From an uncultured Spirochaetaceae bacterium (lineage in GTDB: Bacteria; Spirochaetota; Spirochaetia; Sphaerochaetales; Sphaerochaetaceae), in contig CALXOH010000035.1 in the NCBI GenBank assembly GCA_944389975.1, forward strand, positions 1 through 59,481: DNA of 59,481 nt. Direction: 5' to 3'. The notes beneath the pieces are model-generated. The model saw only the letters and a program-made list of their open reading frames with translations. It was not told where the DNA came from and made no database searches. Positions 17,478 to 24,678 of the stretch are shown one piece after another. The position numbers and the translations under genes are program-made. The stretch's first letter is position 1. Every line of letters begins with the position of its first letter.

Positions 17478-18620
17478 ATGTCAGAGGAGTACAGGAAAGA
17501 GTATTTGGAACGATACAAGGATTCGGCATTCGTTCCTTTCGACACCCTCGAAAGGTTCATGAAGGAAACCCTGGTCAAGTCTGGAGTGCCTGCACACGAT
17601 GCCGAGATCGTATCGGACGTGTTGATCGAATCGGACAAGAGGGGGATCGACAGCCATGGGATCGGAAGATTAAAACCGATCTACCTCGACAGGATAGAAA
17701 AAGGAATACTGAATCCCGTGACGAAGATCGATACGGTCAAAGATGAGATGGCTACCGCACTCTTTGACGCAAACGACGGGATGGGGCACGTCGCAGGAAA
17801 GGTTGCAATGGATGTTGCGATCAGGAAAGCGAAGAAATATGGAATCGGAATGACTGCAGTCAGGAACAGCTCCCACTACGGAATTGCAGGCTACTATGTG
17901 ACAATGGCCACCAAGTGCGATCTTATAGGGATAACGGGTACGAACGCACGCCCCTCGATAGCACCTACCTTCGGGGTTGAGAACATGCTCGGCACCAATC
18001 CACTTACATTCGGATTCCCAACCGACGAGGAATTTCCATTCGTGCTTGATGCCGCCACAAGCGTCTCCCAAAGGGGAAAGATCGAAGTGTATGCACGTCT
18101 TGGAAAGGACGTTCCGCCCGGGTGGGTCATAAACGAAGAGGGAAGAAGCGAGACGGACTCGAAGAAGATCCTTTCAGATCTGACAAGTGGAAAAGCGGCA
18201 TTGGCCCCTCTCGGTGGAATAGGAGCGGAGAACGCAGGGTACAAAGGCTATGGGCTTGCAACCGTAGTCGAGATACTCTCGGCGGCACTCGAAGGCGGAC
18301 CGTTTCTAAAAGCGCTCGTAGGAAAAGACGAAAGCGGGAAACCTTCCCCGTACCACCTCGGGCACTTCTTCATCGCAGTCGACCCTGAGTTCTTCATCGG
18401 GAAGGAGACGTTCAAGAGAATAACGACATCGATACTCGAAGAGCTGAGGAAAAGCAGGAAGGCTCCCGGGGAGAATAGGATATGGACTGCAGGGGAGATG
18501 GAAGCCGAGGCATGGAATATAAGGAAGGAAACGGGGTGCCCGATACCTCCCGCGCTACAAAAAGAGATATCTGAACTCACGAAGAAGTTCTCACTCTCTT
18601 TTTCATGGCCGTGGGAGTGA
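17478..18620 (+). CDS. LDH2/MDH2-family NAD(P)-dependent oxidoreductase (malate/L-lactate/sulfolactate type)
   Basis: A 380-residue enzyme of the family that oxidises malate, L-lactate, sulfolactate or ureidoglycolate and has its own non-Rossmann NAD fold. Motifs include DKRGIDSHGIGRLKPIY near residue 54, where the His is catalytic, VRNSSHYGIAGYY near 130, TNARPSIAPTFG and LGTNPLTFGFP near 157-178, and NAGYKGYGLA near 257. The ATG at 17478 lies after GGGAGG; longer upstream sequence in frame overlaps the barrel gene and is discarded. The substrate is not readable; malate fits the neighbourhood. It ends exactly where the convergent gene ends. Confidence 0.9.
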   Translation: MSEEYRKEYLERYKDSAFVPFDTLERFMKETLVKSGVPAHDAEIVSDVLIESDKRGIDSHGIGRLKPIYLDRIEKGILNPVTKIDTVKDEMATALFDANDGMGHVAGKVAMDVAIRKAKKYGIGMTAVRNSSHYGIAGYYVTMATKCDLIGITGTNARPSIAPTFGVENMLGTNPLTFGFPTDEEFPFVLDAATSVSQRGKIEVYARLGKDVPPGWVINEEGRSETDSKKILSDLTSGKAALAPLGGIGAENAGYKGYGLATVVEILSAALEGGPFLKALVGKDESGKPSPYHLGHFFIAVDPEFFIGKETFKRITTSILEELRKSRKAPGENRIWTAGEMEAEAWNIRKETGCPIPPALQKEISELTKKFSLSFSWPWE

Positions 18621-19790
18621 TCACTCCCCGCTTGAAAGGTTCTTGTACAGCTCCCTGATTCTTGAAAATGATGTGTCTGCATTTACTCTCATCGTGCTTT
18701 TGGTACGCTTGAAAGTGAATGCATCATCTGCGATGTCACATGAGTAGAAACCGAGGGAGATACGTGGGTTTTCGTAGTTGAAATACCCGTTAGCATATAA
18801 AATCTTTGCCTCCTGATGCCCTTCAAGATGCATGTGCCTGGTTCCTTTCGGCCCTGAGTTGAAACCTACAGTGAGGCTGTACACCTGGCTTGTGCCACCG
18901 TCGAAGAGCGCCCAGGGGGCATCGATGCGCCCGAGGTAGTTTTCGGTGATGCTCACGTTCTCAAGATCGTATACCCCCACGTCGCCGAATGATGTCGTGA
19001 AAGACATGTACACGGACATCGACCTGGGATTCGTGACAGTTATCCATCCAAGTCGTTCGTTCGACGGGATCTTGCCAAGTATATAGTCGTAACTTCCCGT
19101 GGGAGACGGGGTGACCGACGCGTCCGCACATCCCCCGGACAGGAGGGGTGCCTTCTTTAAATCTTCGAATACCACGCCGGGCTTGAACCTGTTCTCGGCA
19201 AGTTCGCGCACGCCACGCGAATAACACGTGAAATGGCGGGCGTTCGTGTTTATGAAATCACCGCTCTCGAGAAACGGGAAGGAGAGCATGGAGTTCATTG
19301 CAGGGCTTGCATCAAGTACTTCATCCCCGTTGTTCCTGATATTCACCAGCGTATATACGAAAGGGGTGTCTGGAGCAAGGTAATCGAGCTTTTCAAGCTC
19401 ATACCTGTTGCCCTCCTCCCTACTCTTCATCGAACTAAGGCGCCACACACCTCCGTGCAAAGCTTCAGTGCCGTACCTTCTCACCATCCAATAGGTGTTG
19501 TTGCTCGTGATGCGGTCTTCAGATGGGTAAGGAAAAGTGAAATAGGATCCACCCGCCTGATAAAGAGTCTCCTTCATCGAGTACCACGACCCGTTCGGAT
19601 CGGAAAGCACGCCGCTTCCGAATCCACGGAAATACGGGATTGCAAGGGGGTTCACCCTTGCCCCGGACCGTACTTGGTTCGACAGCTCGAGCATCACCTC
19701 TCCCTGATCCTCTATTACGGCGTTTATCTCGCCGTTGTTCATTATAGTTGCGTTCCTCCCCTCCCAGAGGGGAAGCCTTCGAATATCCAT
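18621..19790 (-). CDS. uncharacterised protein, possibly galactose-mutarotase-like
   Basis: A 389-residue cytoplasmic protein made mostly of beta-strands. Features such as an N-terminal GRNATIMNNGEINAVIEDQGEVMLELSN, aromatic-rich loops (SYFTFPYPSEDR, TYWMVRRYGTEALHGGVWRL) and a late DAPWALFDGG recall the supersandwich fold of aldose epimerases and the N-terminal domains of glycosidases, but I cannot name a family with confidence. The ATG at 19790 is preceded by GGGAG. It is divergent from the GH36-like gene, sharing an overlapping promoter, which supports a carbohydrate-related role by association. Confidence 0.5.
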   Translation of the reverse strand: MDIRRLPLWEGRNATIMNNGEINAVIEDQGEVMLELSNQVRSGARVNPLAIPYFRGFGSGVLSDPNGSWYSMKETLYQAGGSYFTFPYPSEDRITSNNTYWMVRRYGTEALHGGVWRLSSMKSREEGNRYELEKLDYLAPDTPFVYTLVNIRNNGDEVLDASPAMNSMLSFPFLESGDFINTNARHFTCYSRGVRELAENRFKPGVVFEDLKKAPLLSGGCADASVTPSPTGSYDYILGKIPSNERLGWITVTNPRSMSVYMSFTTSFGDVGVYDLENVSITENYLGRIDAPWALFDGGTSQVYSLTVGFNSGPKGTRHMHLEGHQEAKILYANGYFNYENPRISLGFYSCDIADDAFTFKRTKSTMRVNADTSFSRIRELYKNLSSGE

Positions 19791-19814
19791 GACAAACTCC
19801 CGAATGGTACGTTA

Positions 19815-19829
19815 GTATAAGTATTATAC
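19815..19829. promoter_or_regulatory. overlapping divergent -10 elements in a perfect inverted repeat
   Basis: GTATAA and TTATAC flank a 3-bp centre. The repeat contains TATTAT on the plus strand (19822-19827) and TATAAT on the minus strand (19828-19823), so the two divergent genes share -10 DNA and polymerase could occupy only one at a time. Confidence 0.45.
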
Positions 19830-19846
19830 CAAAAAAGAGAGTTCAG

Positions 19847-21691
19847 ATGATCAATATAGGCAAGAAAGGCACCATACACTTTTCAAACGAAGAAACGAGC
19901 CTGGTGCTCTTTTCGGAAGATGAAGAACTTTATTTCCTATACATCGGGAGGAAACTCGGCCCGGACGTGGAGACATACCTCGAGTCCCTATACCTCGGGA
20001 AAAAGCGCATGGGGGGAAGCCTCCTTTCAGGAATGTGCAGGAACCCGTTCCACTTCAAAGTCAAGGACACAAGGAAGATAAACGGGCTTACCCGGTACTC
20101 GGGGTCAAGCTATCCGGATTTGATCGGAAACGCGGAAACCTTGGAGTTCACCCTTCTGGAGGACTCCGGGGAACTTGAGATGACCCTCGACATATCGATA
20201 CTCAGCGATGCGATATGTTCAAAGGCGATGGTGAGGAACAGGGGAAAGAAAAACATTTCAATCTCGTCTTTCTCCCCCCTGCCCGTTTGGAACATCAGCA
20301 AGGTGAGTGCATCCGGGAAGGTCATTACCCAATCCGACGGACGCTTTGAAGTCTCATCGGGCGATCTTTTCCATTCGAAAGATTCACTCTTCACGCTCTA
20401 CACCGGAAACTCAGTTCTTCACGAGACGATACTCTCATTCGGGGCAAAGACGTTCTCCTTTGAAGAAGGGAAAGCTGTCATGAGTGAAGACGAAAGGTAT
20501 TTCGGAAGGATACTGCACCCCGCAGAGAGCATACACTCACCATCCGTTGTCATCACCGAAGGGGAGAGAGAAGAGAGCGCCTGGGAGAAGATGCGCAGGG
20601 TACTTTCGCAATCAGAGCGCGGAAACGGGAAGAGAATGCTTACTCCGATCATGCTTTCGACAAAGAAAAGCCTGGGCCTTTCAGTCGACGAAAGGGTCAT
20701 CGGCAAGGTTATAAAGAAAGCAAGCTCACTTGGCTTTGAGGGCATACTGATAGACGAAGGATGGTTCTCCTCAAGGAAGGAGGAGAGCGAAGGACTTGGA
20801 GACTGGCACATCGACACGATGAAATTCCCTTCGGGGCTGAAAGCACTCGGGGAGGAGATCCACCTTCAAAACCTTCTTTTCGGCCTTTGGATCGACCCGT
20901 TGACTGCAAACAGACGAAGCATGGCGTTCGAAGAGGATGGGAAGGACATCATCGGGAAAGAGTGCGATGAGTACATGCTCTGGGACGTGAGGAAGAAAGA
21001 TGTGGTCGAGAAGCTCTTTTCAAAGATCTCATCCGTGATCGAGATAGGGAAACTCGACTACCTGAAGCTCACCCTACCCGGGAAGATGGCGCACTTCCCC
21101 GCAGATGAGAACTTCGCACCAGAAATCAAAAAAGGAACGTACGAACTACTGATCAGGATCACGTCGGCCTACCCCAACCTGTATATATCGCTTGATGACA
21201 GCGACCCGTCGCTCTCGCTTTTCTCGTGGATCGTGGAAACAGAGAGCGAGAAGGATGCGTTCCTCTTTTCCTCATACCTCGGAGGAAAGGCGACGTACAG
21301 ATGCTCATCGACCTACAGTGCGTTCGTATCATCAGTTCCGATCTACGAGTGCAGCGTACTTGGCATGGGCAAAAGCGAAGAGGAAAGACTCAGAAATGAG
21401 ATTTCCTACATCAAGGAGCATAGAAACCTCTTTTCGGATGGCAAGAGGGGCTTCAGCGGAAAGTGCAGGCACATATCTTCACCCGACGGAAAGTATGCAT
21501 TGATCGCAAAGGAGAATAGCGCACTGGCCTCGGAGAGCGATCTGGACAAGGAAAGGACGTACATAATCAGGACGAAAGACGACGAGGATGAGCACTTCAT
21601 ACTTACCACGGGAAGGCTCATTTCCTCCGGAATCAAATACGGGGGACATGAGGCTGTCGTCGAAGTCTTGGGCAAGGAGAAGAGAAATTGA
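19847..21691 (+). CDS. GH36 alpha-galactosidase-like protein, catalytic residues apparently lost
   Basis: A 614-residue protein with the two-part GH36 layout: a beta-sandwich N-terminal region, then a barrel starting near residue 280 with GFEGILIDEGWFSSRKEESEG and GDWHIDTMKFPSGLKAL, and LLFGLWIDPLTAN near 345, matching the family's DDGWF, GDW and FGLWFEPE segments. At the nucleophile strand the family has K-W-D; here it reads DYLKLTLPG, with Thr in place of Asp. The family's acid/base SDxTD segment is also unrecognisable (near SWIVETESEKDAF). It may be a binding protein or an altered enzyme. The gpsA start overlaps its stop. Confidence 0.7.
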   Translation: MINIGKKGTIHFSNEETSLVLFSEDEELYFLYIGRKLGPDVETYLESLYLGKKRMGGSLLSGMCRNPFHFKVKDTRKINGLTRYSGSSYPDLIGNAETLEFTLLEDSGELEMTLDISILSDAICSKAMVRNRGKKNISISSFSPLPVWNISKVSASGKVITQSDGRFEVSSGDLFHSKDSLFTLYTGNSVLHETILSFGAKTFSFEEGKAVMSEDERYFGRILHPAESIHSPSVVITEGEREESAWEKMRRVLSQSERGNGKRMLTPIMLSTKKSLGLSVDERVIGKVIKKASSLGFEGILIDEGWFSSRKEESEGLGDWHIDTMKFPSGLKALGEEIHLQNLLFGLWIDPLTANRRSMAFEEDGKDIIGKECDEYMLWDVRKKDVVEKLFSKISSVIEIGKLDYLKLTLPGKMAHFPADENFAPEIKKGTYELLIRITSAYPNLYISLDDSDPSLSLFSWIVETESEKDAFLFSSYLGGKATYRCSSTYSAFVSSVPIYECSVLGMGKSEEERLRNEISYIKEHRNLFSDGKRGFSGKCRHISSPDGKYALIAKENSALASESDLDKERTYIIRTKDDEDEHFILTTGRLISSGIKYGGHEAVVEVLGKEKRN

Positions 21692-22647
21692 ACAGAATAG
21701 TAGTTGCAGGAGCCGGAACATTCGGCACATCGGTTGCAGAGCGGTTGACGTGGAACGACAAGAACGACGTAGTGCTTCATACGATCGAAAAGGATGTTGC
21801 AGAGGATATAAACAGGAACAACAGGAACCAGAAATATTTTCCGACCCGCTATCTGAACATCAAACTCAGGGCATCCTCGAGTTACGACGTCTTCGAGAAA
21901 GCGGATGTCGTGATGCTGGTGATACCCTCGAAGGCGATAGTGCCTTTCAGCCAGGAGATGAAGAAGCACGCGAAGGGAAACCCTTTGGTCGTGAACCTTG
22001 CAAAGGGGATGAGCGACGACGGGGCGTTCATCACCGAAAAAATACCGTTTACAAGGACCGCAAGCCTCAAGGGTCCGTCCTTTGCGATCGAAACGCTGAA
22101 CGGCTACCCCACTTCATTCACTTTCGGAGGAGCCAAGGAGGACTACGCATACTTCAAGGAGAACATAATCCCTTCGACCGGTTTTTCACTCGATTACTCG
22201 AGCGATGTGCGTGCAGTTGAATTGTTGAGCATACTCAAGAACATGTACGCGATTGCAATCGGATTGGTGTCGGGGCGTTACAACAGCCCGAACGTCGATT
22301 TCCTGGTCTACACGAAGGCAGTCAACGAGATGAGGCACCTGTTGGAGATGTTCGGATGTGACAAGGAGACGATATTCCGCTATGCGGGAATCGGGGACCT
22401 GGGACTTACTAGCCTCAACGACCTTTCCAGAAACAGAACATTCGGAATGCTCATCGGAAAGGGTTTTGCATACGATGACATGAATTCAGGCGCAACCGTA
22501 ATCGAAGGAAGAAGAACAATAAAGCTCATAGGTGAGATAACCAGGGAGAAAGGGCTTGAGAAGGAGTTCCCCCTCGTACAGGCGCTATACAGGCTGATGT
22601 ACGAGAAGGAGAGCCTCAACAGCTACATAGTCACAGCCCTCGGATGA
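21688..22647 (+). CDS. gpsA: NAD(P)-dependent glycerol-3-phosphate dehydrogenase
   Basis: Reduces dihydroxyacetone phosphate to sn-glycerol 3-phosphate for phospholipid synthesis. The 319-residue product opens with the dinucleotide-binding VVAGAGTFGTSVAERL, has the LKGPSFA segment near residue 128, the helix with catalytic Lys in ELLSILKNMYAIAIGL near 178, and LSRNRTFG near 248. The start is TTG at 21688, overlapping the previous stop as TTGA, supported by AAGGAG 8 nt upstream; no ATG fits. The last 17 nt overlap the convergent Nudix gene. Confidence 0.93.
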   Translation: MNRIVVAGAGTFGTSVAERLTWNDKNDVVLHTIEKDVAEDINRNNRNQKYFPTRYLNIKLRASSSYDVFEKADVVMLVIPSKAIVPFSQEMKKHAKGNPLVVNLAKGMSDDGAFITEKIPFTRTASLKGPSFAIETLNGYPTSFTFGGAKEDYAYFKENIIPSTGFSLDYSSDVRAVELLSILKNMYAIAIGLVSGRYNSPNVDFLVYTKAVNEMRHLLEMFGCDKETIFRYAGIGDLGLTSLNDLSRNRTFGMLIGKGFAYDDMNSGATVIEGRRTIKLIGEITREKGLEKEFPLVQALYRLMYEKESLNSYIVTALG

Positions 22648-23242
22648 TCGATCCGTCTTTCTCCATATACCTGAGATAGTAGCCGAGGGCCATCATCATC
22701 ACGCCGTTGCCGAAGCCCTCGCTACCCATCTTCTCCACAGTCTCATCCACCGGGAGCGTCAGGAGTTCTATCTCCTCGTTCTCGTCAAGCGATTGCCCGC
22801 TCTCGAGCTTCAAGTCATAAGCGATGAAGAAGTTCTGGGTATTCGACATGAATGCAGCGTTCGGATTCACAGCGCCAAGGTGGAAGAACTTCGCAGAAAG
22901 CCCGGTCTCTTCCTTAAGTTCCCTTCTTGCAGCATCCATTGCACTCTCCCCTTCGTCCACGAGGCCGCCCGGGAACTCGATTGCCATCTTTCCGCTTCCA
23001 TGCCTGAACTGGCTGGTAAGAACGAACCTCGGCTTTCCATCCCTCCCCTTGAATACAGGGAGCACCAAAACCCAGTCAAGTGATTTGATTCTTACAAAAT
23101 CGCCACTCTTCTTTCCATCGTGGTTGACTTCGCTTACCGAGTATAGGGAGAAAATCGGGGTGGAGAGCATTTTCTCCTCCCCTGTTACACTCCATGAGTA
23201 ATCCCTGCCTTCGAAGTGGAAGATATCCTCCAGGTTTTTCAT
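22631..23242 (-). CDS. Nudix hydrolase, ADP-ribose pyrophosphatase type
   Basis: A 203-residue Nudix protein with a perfect Nudix box near residues 98-120: G-x5-E-x7-RELKEETGL. The N-terminal strand region preceding it, and placement of acidic residues after it, match ADP-ribose/NDP-sugar pyrophosphatases, which split ADP-ribose into AMP and ribose 5-phosphate; exact substrate is unproven. The ATG at 23242 overlaps the Mrp stop (ATGA), so it is translated from the mrp message. Convergent overlap of 17 nt with gpsA. Confidence 0.87.
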   Translation of the reverse strand: MKNLEDIFHFEGRDYSWSVTGEEKMLSTPIFSLYSVSEVNHDGKKSGDFVRIKSLDWVLVLPVFKGRDGKPRFVLTSQFRHGSGKMAIEFPGGLVDEGESAMDAARRELKEETGLSAKFFHLGAVNPNAAFMSNTQNFFIAYDLKLESGQSLDENEEIELLTLPVDETVEKMGSEGFGNGVMMMALGYYLRYMEKDGSIIRGL

Positions 23243-24165
23243 TTGCTTTTGTTCCTTGACGGACAGTTTGACGTACAGCTTGCGCATGCGGAGGGCGCGC
23301 ACTTTGACGTTCCGAGGAACGAAGTGTCCCTGCTGGTGGAGCATGCAGTGCCGTTGTTGATCTCGTTTGCAATGCTCTTGAGAGCCTCCATCGAAGGATG
23401 GGATACACCCTCGTCCATCCAATCCTTCCCCTCGTCCTCTGCTCGGCGGAGATCGATCTCCATCGGAACTTCTCCCAATAGTGGAACGTGCATCTCCTGA
23501 CACATCTTCCTTCCACCGCCCTTGCCGAATACGGGGATCTCCATTCCGCATCCGGGGCACTTGAGTGCGCTCATGTTCTCGATCACTCCGATTATCGCAA
23601 CTCCCATCTTGCGTGAGAAATTCACGCTCTTACGCGCATCGAGGATGGCGACAGCCTGAGGCGTCGTTACTATGATCGTTCCGGTCAGTTCGGGAATAGC
23701 CTGGCAGACTGTAAGCTGTTCATCGCCCGTTCCGGGTGGCGTGTCTATAAGAAGGTAGTCCAACTCCCCCCAATCGACATCGGACAGGAACTGCCTGATC
23801 GCACTCATCTTCAAGGAACCACGCCAGATGACGGGGGAATCCGGATCTTCAAGTGCAAAGGAAAGGGACATCACCTCGAGGTTGTCCCTCACTTTTATAG
23901 GATTCAAGGTAACGCCGTCATTGGATGTAAGGACCGCACCCTCAACACCGAACATCTTCGCCACATTCGGCCCGTGGAGGTCGGTATCGAGCACTCCGAC
24001 GCGGCAACCCATCTTGGCCAGTTCGTATGCAAGGTTCACGGTCACCGTCGTCTTTCCAACTCCGCCCTTGCCGCTCATTATCATTATCTTCCGTCCGATC
24101 TTATCCATTCGGGCACGGATCTTCTTGTTCACTTCCTCATATTCATCCCTGACATCTTCAGCCAT
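23239..24165 (-). CDS. Mrp/NBP35-family Fe-S carrier P-loop ATPase
   Basis: A 308-residue protein of the Mrp (ApbC) family, which binds and transfers Fe-S clusters. The deviant Walker A KGGVGKTTVTVNLA lies near residue 34, with DTDLHGPNVAKMFG and the DTPPGTGDEQLT switch further on. The family CxxC motif is present as LKCPGCGME near 198. A distinctive C-terminal tail of about 35 residues has further cysteines (CAPSACASCTSNC), a plausible second metal site. The ATG at 24165 has GGAGG upstream. The Nudix gene follows with a 4-nt overlap. Confidence 0.92.
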   Translation of the reverse strand: MAEDVRDEYEEVNKKIRARMDKIGRKIMIMSGKGGVGKTTVTVNLAYELAKMGCRVGVLDTDLHGPNVAKMFGVEGAVLTSNDGVTLNPIKVRDNLEVMSLSFALEDPDSPVIWRGSLKMSAIRQFLSDVDWGELDYLLIDTPPGTGDEQLTVCQAIPELTGTIIVTTPQAVAILDARKSVNFSRKMGVAIIGVIENMSALKCPGCGMEIPVFGKGGGRKMCQEMHVPLLGEVPMEIDLRRAEDEGKDWMDEGVSHPSMEALKSIANEINNGTACSTSRDTSFLGTSKCAPSACASCTSNCPSRNKSK

Positions 24166-24384
24166 ATAATTCCTCCAGGAAAGTCACTTCAGATAATTTA
24201 CTTCCAAAATGCTGATGAGGAAAGGGCAAAAGCACGAGACAGGCGAAAGTATCGTTCCTATCCTGTTTGCGAACAAGAAAATGACTGTTTTCCGGGCAAT
24301 TTTGGGTAATTGCTAAAGAATCGACATTAAAGTACACTTCTATCTTGAATGACTTTTACCAAAGTATAGGAGATAAGGAAAAGA

Positions 24385-24666
24385 ATGGGAACTTTGTTGA
24401 CCAATTTGCCTAAGGAGACGCTTGTCGCGCAGCTCCAGGATGGCGGAATTCTTCTTGTTCTTGGTATGGGAACCGTATTTGTATTCCTCGTCATACTCAT
24501 ATATGCAACAAAGCTTATGAGCAAGATCGTTGCGCGCATACAGCCGGCAGAGCAGGCTGCGCCCGCACAGAAGAGGTCTACCAACACTTCCACTACAAGC
24601 GCAAAGAAGAGTGACGACGCAGCAATTGCAGCAGCAATCGCAGCAGCTTATGACAAGCAGAACTAA
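24385..24666 (+). CDS. oadG: oxaloacetate decarboxylase gamma subunit
   Basis: A 93-residue small subunit with one membrane helix (about residues 22-43, GGILLVLGMGTVFVFLVILIY) and an Ala/Lys-rich cytoplasmic tail ending in AIAAAIAAAYDKQN, the usual form of OadG, which anchors the carboxyltransferase subunit to the membrane pump. AAGGA precedes the ATG. It is first in the oadGAB operon, 12 nt before oadA. Low sequence complexity makes the family call depend partly on position. Confidence 0.88.
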   Translation: MGTLLTNLPKETLVAQLQDGGILLVLGMGTVFVFLVILIYATKLMSKIVARIQPAEQAAPAQKRSTNTSTTSAKKSDDAAIAAAIAAAYDKQN

Positions 24667-24678
24667 AAGGGGACTAGA

